Below, one piece after another: positions 11,348 through 22,364 of a stretch of 64,000 bases of DNA (its first letter is position 1; each line of letters begins with the position of its first letter). The position numbers were made by a program, and so were the translations under genes. The notes under the pieces were generated by a model. It saw only the letters and a program-made list of their open reading frames with translations, had not been told where the DNA came from and did no database searches. The stretch is from Whalleya microplaca (lineage: Eukaryota > Ascomycota > Sordariomycetes > Xylariales > Xylariaceae), in the NCBI GenBank assembly GCA_022497155.1, contig MU385798.1:1-64000 (forward strand), in the 5' to 3' direction.

Positions 11348-14300
11348 CGTTTCAGAAGCCACCCACTGACCAAGACAAAGACAAGGGCGGGTCTATGTAA
11401 GGCCCTATTGTTTGTGGGTCAACAAAAAAGTCTGGAAGGCCGAGTATACGTATGTAGTATGTAGTATGTAGAGTAGGTAATAAAGAGGGAAGGACAAAGC
11501 GAGAAAGAAACAACGGTCCCAAGTGAAGAATAATGACGGGCGTCCACAGACTTCAACCACCACACAACCCAGGTCCCACGATAGCCAGCCTATGTAGGTA
11601 GTACTGCGTATGTATGTAAGGCTACACGGGGTATGTGCGGAGTGTGCGTAGTGTACCTAATGGTAGCGGCGGTCGTAAGTAATGTAGTAGCGTGGATAGA
11701 TCGCAAGCTACTACGTAGTTGCAGTACGTCGTATGTAAACTGGGAAGTGGGAAGTGGGAAGAAGGAGGGGAACAGAGTTGGTGATAGTGGATGAATCCGC
11801 TCCCTGGTTTAGTCCGGTACAGCCCAGCCCAGTCCAGGTCCAACGTCCAAGTTTATTACACAGTACTTGCAGTAGTACCTAGTCGCAAGTTGCCAATGGG
11901 CGACTTGTCTCAAGTGTCAAGTGTCAATTATCAATCGTCAATTGTCAAAAAAAGGAGAACGAGTGGCTGAGCAGCTGAGCAGCTGAGAGGCTGGGATGGT
12001 GTGAATGGCGGTTGGGGATATAATGTATGCCAAACACTGATGTCGATCTATTTGATTGTTGCAGGAACACAACACTCTGAACCAGTCATGCCCGAGTAAA
12101 TATGTGACCACCCCCCAAGAGACCAGATAATAGGGAGAAAGAGAGCAGAGGCGGGTATAATTATGATCGCTGATCGCTTCAAAAGTGGCGTTCAGGAAAA
12201 AGAAAGTGGCATGTCTTACTCACGTATTCTACCTGGCTGGCTGGCTTAGCTGTCTGGCTTAGCTGTCTGGCTATCACTCGAGGTGGGCTGTGTTCCGATG
12301 TTGGTTCGTGATGCGTGATGCGTGATGCGTGATGCGACAAACAACTTCGGGTTTCAACAATGAATGAATAAATGAATGGACTAAAAATGAAAGAATGGAT
12401 AATAAACTCGGTTCACTCCCTTCTCCCTGTCTTTCTTGTCTGGCTATCCACTCACTCTGCTCTGCCACTAATTGTATCCTCCTTGAAATTCAACAAGCGA
12501 ACGTGCGAATATGGGGCCCGCCGCCTCGGGATGTGTGCGCCTAACAAGAAAGAAATACGCAGAGTAGCCTATTTGGTGATAACGTGCGGGATGTCGAGAT
12601 GTCCAGATGTCGAGGTGTGGGATAACTCGTATTTAGGTTGGGGGTTTGTAGGGGGGTTTGTAGGGGGGTTCGTATTATTAGCCGACGACTAGACAGAAAT
12701 TCAGCTGACCAAAGCTGACTACCTTAGGGTACGTACCGCCTTGGATTTATTGGATTTAAGGGATCGGGGTCAACTTATGCAAGGCACGTTGTACATATCC
12801 AGGTTTTCGGGGCAGTTACCAACTTATTATCCACTGCGAGCATCAACTTTTACGGCTTTTACCAACTACGGTCGCTATAGCCTACTTGTATGTAACAACC
12901 TAATCTAGGGCACAAACACACTAGCGCAGTTGTTTTTAGCAGTCGCTTCACCCAGCAACCGCCACCGACCAATACCCACCTAAAGATAGCCCGATGACCC
13001 CACCCACATTTAGGGGTTCTCGGTGATCCTTGACCAGGTTTACGCTAGAACGCAAAAAGCTTGTCTTTGCCTCACTCACTACTGTGTACACGCATCGATA
13101 GGATGAGATGATGAAGGTGCTTGATATGTAGGTGGTATATGTATGTGTATGTGTATGTGTATATGAGAAAGGATAAGAATATTTTGATTGATTGACAACC
13201 GAAAGTATAAACCTTCTAGAAATTGATGGCTTGCGAGACATCGACAAGGATGAAATGAGGGAGAATATGAGTTTAGCATGTAGCCTCCCTGATGTCGGGC
13301 TACCTCCTTCACAGCTACACCAAGTAAGGCAGGTAAGAAGAGACACCCTTACGTACCTGGACTCAGGCTTAGATGTAATAAGTACCGGATCGCATCTCAA
13401 TTGAAGGTCTTTTCTATTCTCATCAGACCGTTTACAACTTATATTGGCAGTATTATCAACAACTATAACCAGGTCGATCATCTGGTAAACAAATACTAAT
13501 TGCGCTATAGATACAGAGTAGCAGTTGCTGTGTAAACAGACTGATGATCACTGTTGACAGAGTAACGATCTACAGATGCGATCTGTAATTTGTAACCCAT
13601 TGTAACATCACGATGTGCTTCATTTACATGTACAACTTCACTAGGTATTCAGAGATCATATAAAAACCACGGCTCTTAACACTCACCCATTCCAGTCTCG
13701 TGGCTTGCCCCTTTCAATTAACACCAGCCGCTTGGGTACACCAATTGCATCAATGCTCTCTACATACATAGCCTACGGTGTCCCAATCTCAAACGCCAGG
13801 TAAGCCACGTTTGATATAAAAGGATGTGCACACGTACTACATGACATGAATCTCTTACAGTATTCTTCAATAGCATGGTATGTGACTTCATTTATGAAAA
13901 TGAATGGTGTAACTTCAACCACCTGCTTACATTCTCATGGAAAGATTTCAATATACCTAGGTATCAGGGTCTTCAATTGATGATTGATGTGTAGGTGCCC
14001 CTCAACCCCTCTACGCACCCACTCTTTTCAATATCTTTCTCTAGCCACACAAGCCGCCAAGCATGAGACTCTCCAGCCACATATGACATCATTTATTCCA
14101 CATGCAGTTCTCAATCGAAGAGGAGGCTCCTTAGCAAGCATGCTCCACGAAGCTATCCTCCTTCTGCTGCTGCTTCCCATATCGAACTTGACTTCAAGAG
14201 GAAGCCGTAGCCTCTGAACGATCATGAATAATGTAGAAAGAGCACTTCAGAACTTCAGATTGGAAACTGCATCCGATATATTAGCTTAGGTAATGCCAGC

Positions 14301-14780
14301 AAACAGAAACGGAATGTACATATGTATTCGTACGCAGCCCGCAGTAAAAGCTCCGGTGGTGGCCACATAACGTCAGAAGGGTGTCCATCATCTACACATT
14401 GATGTAGGTATGTATCTGATCGCAACGCAAACAACCATAATTACATCGACCGATCTGGTAGCAAATCTGACTTGATCCAGCCCAACCTTGCCAGCCTTCC
14501 ATTCTGCCTTTCTGGACCCTGCCTCATAATCCTCATATTGCAGCCTTATGATGTCACCTCCATCTATCCATCTCGTTCCTAGATTCCATCTGACATCATA
14601 GAGCGAGGACCCTGAATCTTGTGCGTTGCCAGAAGGTATATCAACCTCTAGCTACCACAGCTACTACCGAAACTTGAGAATCTTCTCTCCCTATCAAACA
14701 CACCAAATCAATACGATCTGTACCCATCAACACAGAGCATCACACTGTCATACCGAAACCAACAACAACCACAACCCACA
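11348..14780. other. Intergenic between divergent genes, no secure gene seen
   Basis: A 3.4-kb spacer between two divergently transcribed genes, so it holds both promoters. It contains short repeats (tatgtag units near 11450-11470, a heptamer repeat at 12307, GT-rich repeats near 13140) and G-runs at 12640-12670. The longest frame (12948-13481, minus) is low-complexity and unsupported. A small spliced-looking unit near 13753-13873 is discussed under findings. Confidence 0.5.
12307..12336. repeat. Tandem heptamer repeat (cgtgatg x4)
   Basis: Four exact head-to-tail copies of a 7-bp unit in the spacer upstream of btgC. No function is evident. Confidence 0.85.
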
Positions 14781-15350
14781 ATGTCAGCCAACAGCAACAC
14801 CGAGTCCCTAGCCCAACAAGGCGAATTCCGCAGCCGCGTTGCCCCCTCCAAGCCCCTAACGACCAAGGGCCACGCGCCCGGCGTCAAGGTCGGCAACGAG
14901 GCCGTCCCCGAGTTCCACATGGAGACGCACGCGCCCGGCAGCGCGCCGCGCGAGGCCACGCACCAGCCGCGCCCCGCCGAGGGCGAGGAGTACGCCTCCT
15001 ACTCGGCCCCCTCCGCCTCCGAGACCCTCGGCGGCGCCACGTCCGCCGACGTGCACGCGGGCCTCGGCAAGCCGATGCAGGGGCAGGAGGGCCGCGAGCT
15101 GCACGGCGCGCACCTCGGCCGCCGCAAGAAGGAGAGCGCGGGGCTCGAGGGCGTCGGCGCGAGTGTGGGTGTTGATAGTGTCCGTGAGAAGGGCGCCGAT
15201 TTGCCCGAGGGCGTGTATAAAGGTGGCAAGGGCGGTAAGGGAAGCGTGGATTACCCCGGTGCGGAGGAGCGCGTGCCGGTGAGCGCGGAGGAGGTTGCTG
15301 CGGAGCGGAATGTGCCTAAGCGGGCGTATGACTATACGCAATCTAAATGA
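14781..15350 (+). CDS. Conserved-looking hydrophilic LEA-like protein
   Basis: A single-exon gene for 189 residues. I do not recognise a named family. The protein is strongly hydrophilic, rich in Gly, Ala, Glu, Lys and Pro, with no signal peptide, membrane span or cysteine. It looks largely disordered, in the style of late-embryogenesis-abundant or stress proteins. Landmarks are KPLTTKGHAPGVKVGNEAVPEFH near the start, GLGKPMQGQEGRELHG in the middle and a C-terminal VPKRAYDYTQSK. The coding DNA, especially 14830-15150, is much more GC-rich than its AT-rich flanks. That, with GC-rich third positions, supports real coding. The long antisense frames over it are shadows of this bias. A desiccation or stress role is only a guess. 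Confidence 0.75.
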   Translation: MSANSNTESLAQQGEFRSRVAPSKPLTTKGHAPGVKVGNEAVPEFHMETHAPGSAPREATHQPRPAEGEEYASYSAPSASETLGGATSADVHAGLGKPMQGQEGRELHGAHLGRRKKESAGLEGVGASVGVDSVREKGADLPEGVYKGGKGGKGSVDYPGAEERVPVSAEEVAAERNVPKRAYDYTQSK

Positions 15351-17046
15351 AGGGATCGCTCTGATCGTGTCTGTATATCAGGGGGAGGGAAGGGAGCGGA
15401 TAGGTTAGGTCCGCTATGAGTTCATGATAAATGACCGCGATCATCAATCAATACGATGATTCCATTGACTAATGAACATTAGTTTGCCGTGACGCACATG
15501 ATTCGTGAAGCCTCCTTCGTCAATCGTCCAGGCTAAGAAAACTGACAGCCGAGAAGTTGGCACCAAGACTCACGACGAACCATACATAGGATCCATATGG
15601 GATCCTGCTTGCTGATGCGCGTCTCTGGTGTAGACATCTCTTCAATGTAGAGGATTATAAGCCTTACCTTCGTCGTTACATGCAATTGTTACCCTTGATC
15701 ATGATTCCTATGTGCGATGTCCTTTGGCGGGACTTCGTGCTTCCAGACTATGCTCATTGTGAGATATAGTCACTGCTACAGTGCGTCAGAGCATCAGAGC
15801 GAGTTTTCATGCTCATGTATCATGCCGCTCTACTTTATTCAGGCATTGTTGATGAAAGCCACATCATAGCAGCACCCAATTGAAAGCATGTTATCCATAG
15901 CCTGGGTCGATCATTGATAGTGCCTGGTTCGAGCATCAATAATTCAAGACTCCACAATCTGAGAAGGTAGAAGATCCTCGAGCCTACTGCACATACATAC
16001 GTGTACTGCGTTTACATGAACCGTTTGAGCGAGCGATTGGAAGACTCACAGGAACAATCTAGAGAGATTGAGCTTGAGATAAGGTGAGCGAGTGTGTAGA
16101 TTAACTATTTCTTGATCCTCAATCGACGGCAAGCTAGCCGTGAGTGTTGCTGAGGGCCATCGCTCGTCGGAAACTCGGCCGATAAAGAACGGTAATATCC
16201 GGTGCTATTTTCAGATCCCCACGTCTTTCCCTAATAACCTGTCCCGCTTCACTTGCTGCCTTGCCGTTTGAAGCGGGAGCTGAGAGGTCTGCTTTGCCTA
16301 TGCTTCGCTACATCTTGGTACTGTTTACTGTAGCATCGTGTTCGCTCCTTTATTCTGTCCAAATTGCTCTTACACGATGCTTGACAGTGGCTGGGAGGTT
16401 AGATAGATAGGTCTCTATGAACATAATTCTAATCAATTGCGATATAGGCGTGGTCTTGCTCTAAACAACAATGCTTAAATATGCCTGAATAGGCCTGAAC
16501 GAGCGGTCAGCCTAACCGTTCTTCCATAGGGCTGCATATGCTGGGGGTGAACCGCCTCAACGAGTTGTCAGATCCTTAAAAAAAATCCCCATTGACGTGT
16601 TGCCAGATTCTGGGTCTCGGCATCCACGTGTAGGCCCTGGCAGCAACAAGATTACCAGAACCACAGCACCAAAGCTCTTGGCATCTTGATCGAGCCACCG
16701 GCTCCAAATTTCGCTTCCTGACCCCCGTCAGGCAGCATCGTCGCCATTGGCTTCCAGGCTCCCGCATTGTTGGTTCGAACAGCACGCGAGCCTCATGTGC
16801 GGCCCATCCATGCGCCATGGTATCTGCTTGAGCGGCCACAGACATCGTAAAGGGGCGTGCGGATGGGCAGGCCAATATGCCCCAAAAGTCTGTTGGGGAG
16901 GGGCCTTGCTCGAGTGTTCTTTTCCCTCCTTTTGGCTTTCGTGACGCGCTGCTTGACTGTTATCGCGAGGATAGAAGGAACCAGCCGCCGTCACCGCGAG
17001 CTATTCGTCACTCGTTTAGCATAAGCTCGCGTATATAAAGACAACG
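15351..17046. other. Intergenic, no gene seen
   Basis: Spacer between two plus-strand genes. The open frames at 16576-16994 overlap each other on opposite strands and have no recognisable features. A TATATAAA string at 17032-17039 lies only 8 bases before the next ATG. Confidence 0.55.
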
Positions 17047-18386
17047 ATGGTCCCCTCGCCGCTCACGGCCACGGTCACGGGTGCCGTCGCGCCGCGGGCG
17101 ACGCCTTGGCCGATCCACGACGGTACACATCCAGTTGATGCGCTCACCACGATATGGACGCCGGGTCCGGGCTGTTATCCCCTCTCGACAGCTCCTAGTT
17201 TAGACATCAATTCGTTCTGGACGAAAAACACAGAGTGCGGTCCCCCGAGATGGACGGATTACATCGAGACGTACTATTACTCTCCGGCCATCTGCCCCAG
17301 CGGATGGACGGTCGGCTGCGAGCGATACACCTCGATCCAAGGCCCCCACGTGGAGGCATCCGAGACGGCCATGCTCTGCGTGCCCAGGTACGAAACCCTC
17401 CGATCTTAAACTAGGCCTACCTGCCCGCCTGCTATAAAGAAGCTATATAGATAATCTGACCCATCGTACGTAGCGGCTACTCGTGCACGCCGGCCGCGTG
17501 GAACTACTACGCGACTAACACGGCGATCGAGAACGTGCAGATCATGATCCAGATCCGCTGGGCCGAGACCGACATCCCGATGCTCGAAACGCACCCGCTG
17601 ACGCCCGGCCTGAAGCCCTTGAAGCCCCTGGCGACGCCGGGCACTGGCACTAACTCGAGTCCCGGCTCAACGGTGACGGTGCACGCAGGCAGCGGAAGCC
17701 GATTGTCCACCGCGGCCCAGGCCGGCATCGGCGTGGGCGTCGGCCTTCTCGGCCTCCTGGCATTCGCGCTGGGCGGGTTCCTCATCTGGCGCTACCGGAA
17801 ACGCCGCCGCGAGGCGGGTGGCCTAGGCCCCAACAACGCGATGCAGCAGGCGCCGGGGGCGGGAGCGTACCGGTATCCGTACATGCGAGGGCCGGGCCAG
17901 CCGGCCCAGGGATATCCTGACGAAGCGGGCTACACCGAGTACGTCGACCCGAAGACGGGCGCCGTCACGTACTATGCGCCCGTGCCGCAGCCCAGCGAGC
18001 TGGCTGGGAGGGCCGTCGAGGGCTACCCGCCTGCGCCGATCTCAGAGCTGGAACCCACGCATCCCCGTGAATCGACGCTGTTGGGAGGCTGGACCCCGTC
18101 GCCGATGATGACTGCTGCGGGCACTTCTGCAGGCACTTCTGCGGGCAATGCTGCAAATTACGCCGCGACGGAGCCGGTAGAGATGCCTGGCAACGAGGGA
18201 GTGGGCCGATCTGAGGATGGTAGTGAGAGCGGCAGCCCGCGGGCGCAACAAGAGACGGGACATTTGATATTAGAGCAGTCGAGATTGGAAGAGAGGAGAA
18301 CACGACCGGGAGAATTAGAGGATCTTGGTGAGGAAGAGCAGCGGATACGGACGAGGACGCAAGAGCTTCAGGGAACAATACGGTGA
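17047..18386 (+). CDS. Single-pass membrane protein with Cys-bearing N-terminal domain, function unknown
   Basis: Two exons (17047-17387 and 17474-18386) joined across an 86-bp intron give 417 residues; the splice reads CVP-S-GYSCTP. The N-terminal ~150 residues carry six cysteines in GPGCYPL, TECGPP, AICPSG, VGCERY, MLCVPS and YSCTPAAW, suggesting a small disulfide-bonded domain. A Thr/Ser/Gly/Pro-rich stalk follows, then one membrane span at about 198-222, then RYRKRRRE as a stop-transfer signal. The cytosolic tail of ~190 residues is rich in Pro, Gly and Glu, with YVDPKTGAVTYYAP. This layout is common in fungal wall-sensor-like proteins. No cleavable signal peptide is obvious at the chosen start, so the span may act as the signal anchor or the true start may differ. 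Confidence 0.75.
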
Positions 18387-19155
18387 CGAAATGAGCTGGA
18401 CTGGGTGTTGTTGAAGAGAAGATTCCGGGATCTAATGTAAGTTGCATTTTGGCGTTCAAAACAAGCATAGCGATGGTGAAGATACCAAATCAAAAATGTA
18501 TTTTGTTGTTTGTTCATTCGGGGTACGGCAGTGTTATTCAGTAGTACAGGGCTATCTTGAAGCTTGTGTATGAAGTTTCATTTGTATCATACATAGCTAA
18601 TCGTACATAATTAGCTGTATATAAGTAACAACTGTACTCAGTTGAAGGAATACCAATTTGTTGATTTGAAAGTCACTAACAATTGAGTTCATTTCAGTGT
18701 TATGTATAGAGGAATTCTAATGGTGACAGCCCATGGCGTCCTTTACCTTACAGGTAATTAGGTTAGCGTGTTGTCCATAGCAACCTGACAGCTAAAGTTT
18801 GCTATTGACGATCACCCACCCATGTAATTTAGAGTACTTACCCAGGTAGCCGCTCTTACACTCACAGCTGTCGGTGCGCGTCGCCTTCTTTCCTCATCTA
18901 CGCGTCTTGACAGTGAAATAAATCTCATCTTCAATTGATCCTATCGGGCCTGGAAGATAATCTTGTCGATAACGATGGCATTTTAATTTCAAAAGGTCCT
19001 TTCCACCTTGCACAGTTCACAATCGCCGTGCATCACCATCATTACTCACAATCCCGACCACTCTGCATCGCCAACTTCCACTCTTCCACCCGCACCAACT
19101 CACTCATCTCTCTCTCTCTCTCTCTCTCTCTCGTACCTCAAGAACCATCATCGCC
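18387..19155. other. Intergenic and 5' leader, no separate gene seen
   Basis: Spacer between two plus-strand genes. Its last 50 bp form a pyrimidine-rich leader with a (TC)n tract directly before the next start codon, a common feature of fungal promoters. Confidence 0.6.
19107..19132. repeat. (TC)n tract in 5' leader
   Basis: Thirteen TC units end 23 bases before the ATG at 19156. CT-rich tracts near the transcription start are frequent in filamentous fungi; a promoter role is inferred. Confidence 0.85.
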
Positions 19156-19929
19156 ATGGCACCAGAGAAGGACAAGAATGCCCTCACTGACAAGGAGATG
19201 CATGTTCTTGCGCTCGCTTGGCGGTGCTTCAAGACCCAACCTGAGGTAAGCCACCCACTTTTCACCATCGCCGAAGCCCATCATCCCACCTCACCCCATG
19301 TGCACTTGATTCAGTATACGCTGACACATTATCACCACAGGTGGACTATGAGAAGCTCGCTGGCCTTGCTGGCTATGCTAATCCTCGCAGTGTCACCAAT
19401 CTGCTAGGCGGTAAGTTCTATTTCCTTCCTGTTTACTTTCCCATTGTCATCTCCGTATGAAATCCGTCATAAGTGTATGCGCCTGCACATCACCTATGCG
19501 CCCATCGAGTCCCTGCACATATATTCTCATTTGGACACACAAAAACTAACCCGCCCACCTCACATAGGTGTCAAGAAGAAGATTAACGCCTCTCTGGCCG
19601 CGCAGAATGGTGACAGTGAGGAAGGTCCCTCGACCCCGGCCAAGGCCACTCCCAAGGCCCGGAAGGGCACCGCCACTCCAGCGTCGCGCAAGCGCAAGGT
19701 CAAGGGCGAGGAGGCTGATGACGACGCGACTTCTCCTACTCCCAAGCGTGCGCGGGCCAAGAAGGCCGCAGTTGCGCCTGTTGCCGACGCTGATGCTAAA
19801 CCTGATGCTAACGCTGCCACTGACGTATCAGAGGACACCTCTAAAGATGTCGCCGAGGCCATTGTGAAGGAGGAGCCGCTCCAGGAGGACGATGGCGAGG
19901 GTGAGGACGACGATGGTATCATCGAGTAA
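19156..19929 (+). CDS. Small basic/acidic nuclear-type protein, function unknown
   Basis: Three exons (19156-19245, 19341-19410, 19568-19929) sum to 522 nt and 173 residues. The introns of 95 and 157 bp have clean gtaag donors and acag/atag acceptors. The first ~60 residues form a compact segment (LTDKEMHVLALAWRCFKT, YEKLAGLAGYANPRSVTNLL, VKKKI) that looks like a small helical DNA- or protein-binding fold. The rest is disordered, with Lys/Arg-rich nuclear-localisation-like stretches (SRKRKVKGE, TPKRARAKKA) and an acidic end QEDDGEGEDDDGIIE. Proteins with this N-terminal segment recur in filamentous ascomycetes as uncharacterised proteins. A chromatin-linked role is plausible but unproven. The start ATG is in good context (catcgccATGGC). 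Confidence 0.82.
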
Positions 19930-20890
19930 CCTGAGGTGGAGCCCCCTGGAGGTAGTACAGTTCATGCAATGCTTGCCTTTCTTGCATGATACAATATGGA
20001 GGAAAGGATAATAAAATGGTGATGGATGGCCTTGCTCGGCGGAGAGAATGAGGCTTCCCTAGATGACTACTTGCGTATATATACACGAGGATGCTGGGGA
20101 CCTTGTGATAGATAAAACGAAGGTAGTTCGTAGTTAATCAATGCTACAGACTCATATACTGACATTGATGTCTTATGATCTCTTGAGCTGCTAGTGAAGT
20201 AGCTAGACTTTGATGATGATTACATATGACCCAAAATGTAATCATTTTGAGAGTCATAGTGTTGATATGTTTTCTAGATTTCACCTAGCTGTCATCTTGC
20301 ATTCTCTTTCTTCGCCACGGGATAAATAGAGGCTGTAGGAAGAGCATCCATCATAGATAGATAAAAGGATTGAGTTACCTAGTCACTGACTTCCGAGTAC
20401 AGTCAAGGTCACATTGCATGATCATATACTGTGGAGGGCACCTATGTTGGTAAATATCCTACGCCACCCCCAAAGCTAGTATACTTGATGAGTCGTTCAT
20501 GATTACTAAACCTGATTACCTACCTATTAATCTACGATATAATTGGTGCACACGTTTTTCAGCAGGATTCATGACTAGGCATGTATATCTCTTAGGTATG
20601 CTCGCGCTCCCGCCGCTAAGTTGCATACATAATAATTACCTATAACCACATGATTCAGGTCCACTAGATTAGTCGACGAATTTCAGCCAACCAGAAGTCG
20701 ACTGCGTGCCTATTTGGGAATGCCCTGTCTAAAGTTCCTTCCTTACCAGGCGATATGCATGTTACCTATTTTCTATACTTCTCTCATCGCTTCTGCAGTA
20801 ACATACTCCCAGGCATGTGGGTCAAATATGAGGTATGTGCATAGCTTCTTTGTAAGAAGCCATCAGTGTGAAGCAAGAGTGGTGAGAAAG
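19930..20890. other. Intergenic, no gene seen
   Basis: AT-rich sequence downstream of the nuclear-type protein gene. A short frame at 20714-20956 runs into the inverted-repeat element and is not supported. Confidence 0.6.
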
Positions 20891-20899
20891 GTTCAAAGC

Positions 20900-21407
20900 C
20901 GAAATGGTTATTATCACTGTAGTTCCGGTTATTTTCACGGTAGTATAATGCACTAAACTAAATATGGTCTAATAGATTAGATCCCTTCCCTGCGGTATTT
21001 TCTTCCAACAAATCTAAGTAGCTTTTCTACCAGTCTGAAATCTTAAATATTTCTTTAAACACCTGCGAGAAAACTCTTACTATTAAAGCTATATATATAC
21101 TATTAAAACTATATACTCGCTATCGAAGCTATTATAATAGCCGAATTTTCCGATACTAGCTTCTACCTAGCTACTCTTAAAGGTCGCCGACAAACGCGAG
21201 CGCGGCGAGTTATAAATGGCTTAATGCCTCCATTAACGGCGTTAGCAAGGAGGTAAATAAGATCTTGCGTGTAGAAATAGAAAATATACATCTATTTATT
21301 AATAATATGTACCGCGGGATAAGTATCTGGTCTATCTAACTATATCAGGCTTAGGGCATTATACTACCGTGAAAATAACCAGAACTACAGTGATAATAAC
21401 CGTTTCG
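20900..21407. mobile_element. MITE 2: inverted-repeat element with 9-bp direct repeat
   Basis: The left arm (20900-20952) and right arm (21355-21407) are near-perfect inverted repeats of about 53 bp. They share ggttattatcactgtagtt and ggttattttcacggtagtat, with only a few mismatches. The element is flanked by the direct repeat gttcaaagc (20891-20899 and 21408-21416). If the arms are extended by one base the duplication reads as 7 bp (ttcaaag). The 400-bp interior is AT-rich, with repeated tattaaagctata-like words and no coding frame. A 9-bp duplication would fit a Mutator-like origin; that assignment is inference. Confidence 0.82.
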
Positions 21408-21416
21408 GTTCAAAGC

Positions 21417-22364
21417 TTTCACACCCGCAACCGACTGAGTGCCTGCGCAGCCACTGCGCACGCTGACGTGCACTGTGACTAACATTAAGCAGGTGTTTAC
21501 TATGCTCTATCCCATGTCACAGCATTGCATTATGTGTGGTATATCTAGGGCACACCAGACTACAGAATCTAGAGGGCCATTATCAATAACTTCACAATAT
21601 TCCAGTGACGAATTGAGCGAAGCATAGACCATAGGGTTGCCTGCAAACAAGGTAGATATCAGGTTGTCTCCTTTCGATTGAATTATGCCGAACCAACAAG
21701 AAATAGAAAGCATTGTGATAACAATAGCGTTTCCAAGAAATGGCTATTCCAGTGCCTTGTTTCCAATTGACTTGGAGACCTTTGTTTTGAGATGAATAAA
21801 AACCAAGGAGAAATACTACTTCGGCGTTAAATCTAGGCGTAGCTCGGTACTCTGTAAACGTGGAATAGGAAGAGGCAGATTACAAAGCGATGAAGTAAAT
21901 CAGCTTCTTTAAGTTAAATATGATGGCGAAAGGTATTCAAGTGACTCTATAGAAGGGACTGATGAGATGAAGTACGGTGAAAACAACAATGCTCCTTTGT
22001 AAGAATGGGCGGGAGAGTTGGAGAATATTTCCCCGTAGACTTCTGTAGAGATATTAGGTATACGGTATGCTGAGCTATCTATATATGTTGAACTACATAT
22101 CCAGCAAATCGAATACACGGGTACACATGTTGATGTATCAGTCGTGCCTGTTAGCTGTTTCGTTTGAATTTGAACTCGTCTCCGGTATGATATCTTTGAG
22201 CGCCGTATCATGCTTCTAACTAGACCTACTATCACTCATCCGGTCTTCAATGCGATATATCCCTCCAAAAGAGCTATATTTGATAGAATGAAAGATGAAG
22301 TTTTTCCTATGAATTCAAAAAGCTATGCCAGCCCAATCCACTATATTCAAGAGGGTAGAACGTT
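21417..22364. other. Intergenic, no gene seen
   Basis: AT-rich spacer between MITE 2 and the 3' end of the NmrA-like gene. The 108-residue frame at 21909-22235 has no recognisable motif or coding bias. Confidence 0.6.

Noticed and set aside
11348..11362. GTG-initiated five-codon N-terminal extension of btgC
   Set aside because: Not an ATG; the in-frame ATG at 11347 is the natural eukaryotic start. The same logic moved the GH92 start to 49434 (from a GTG) and the Ulp1-like start to 59142 (from a TTG).
12640..12670. Possible G-quadruplex (three runs of five to six G)
   Set aside because: Only three solid G-runs are present, with no clear fourth, so the structure is not well supported.
12948..13481. 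177-codon minus-strand frame in the spacer right of btgC
   Set aside because: Low-complexity (His-Thr repeats from a GT microsatellite), no domain, no coding bias, and overlapped by other frames.
14856..15341. 161-codon antisense frame over the LEA-like gene
   Set aside because: Arises from the GC-rich third positions of the sense gene; composition is Arg/Leu/Ala/Gly-rich with no fold.
21909..22235. 108-codon minus-strand frame next to the NmrA-like gene
   Set aside because: No homology-like motif, AT-rich chance frame in a spacer.
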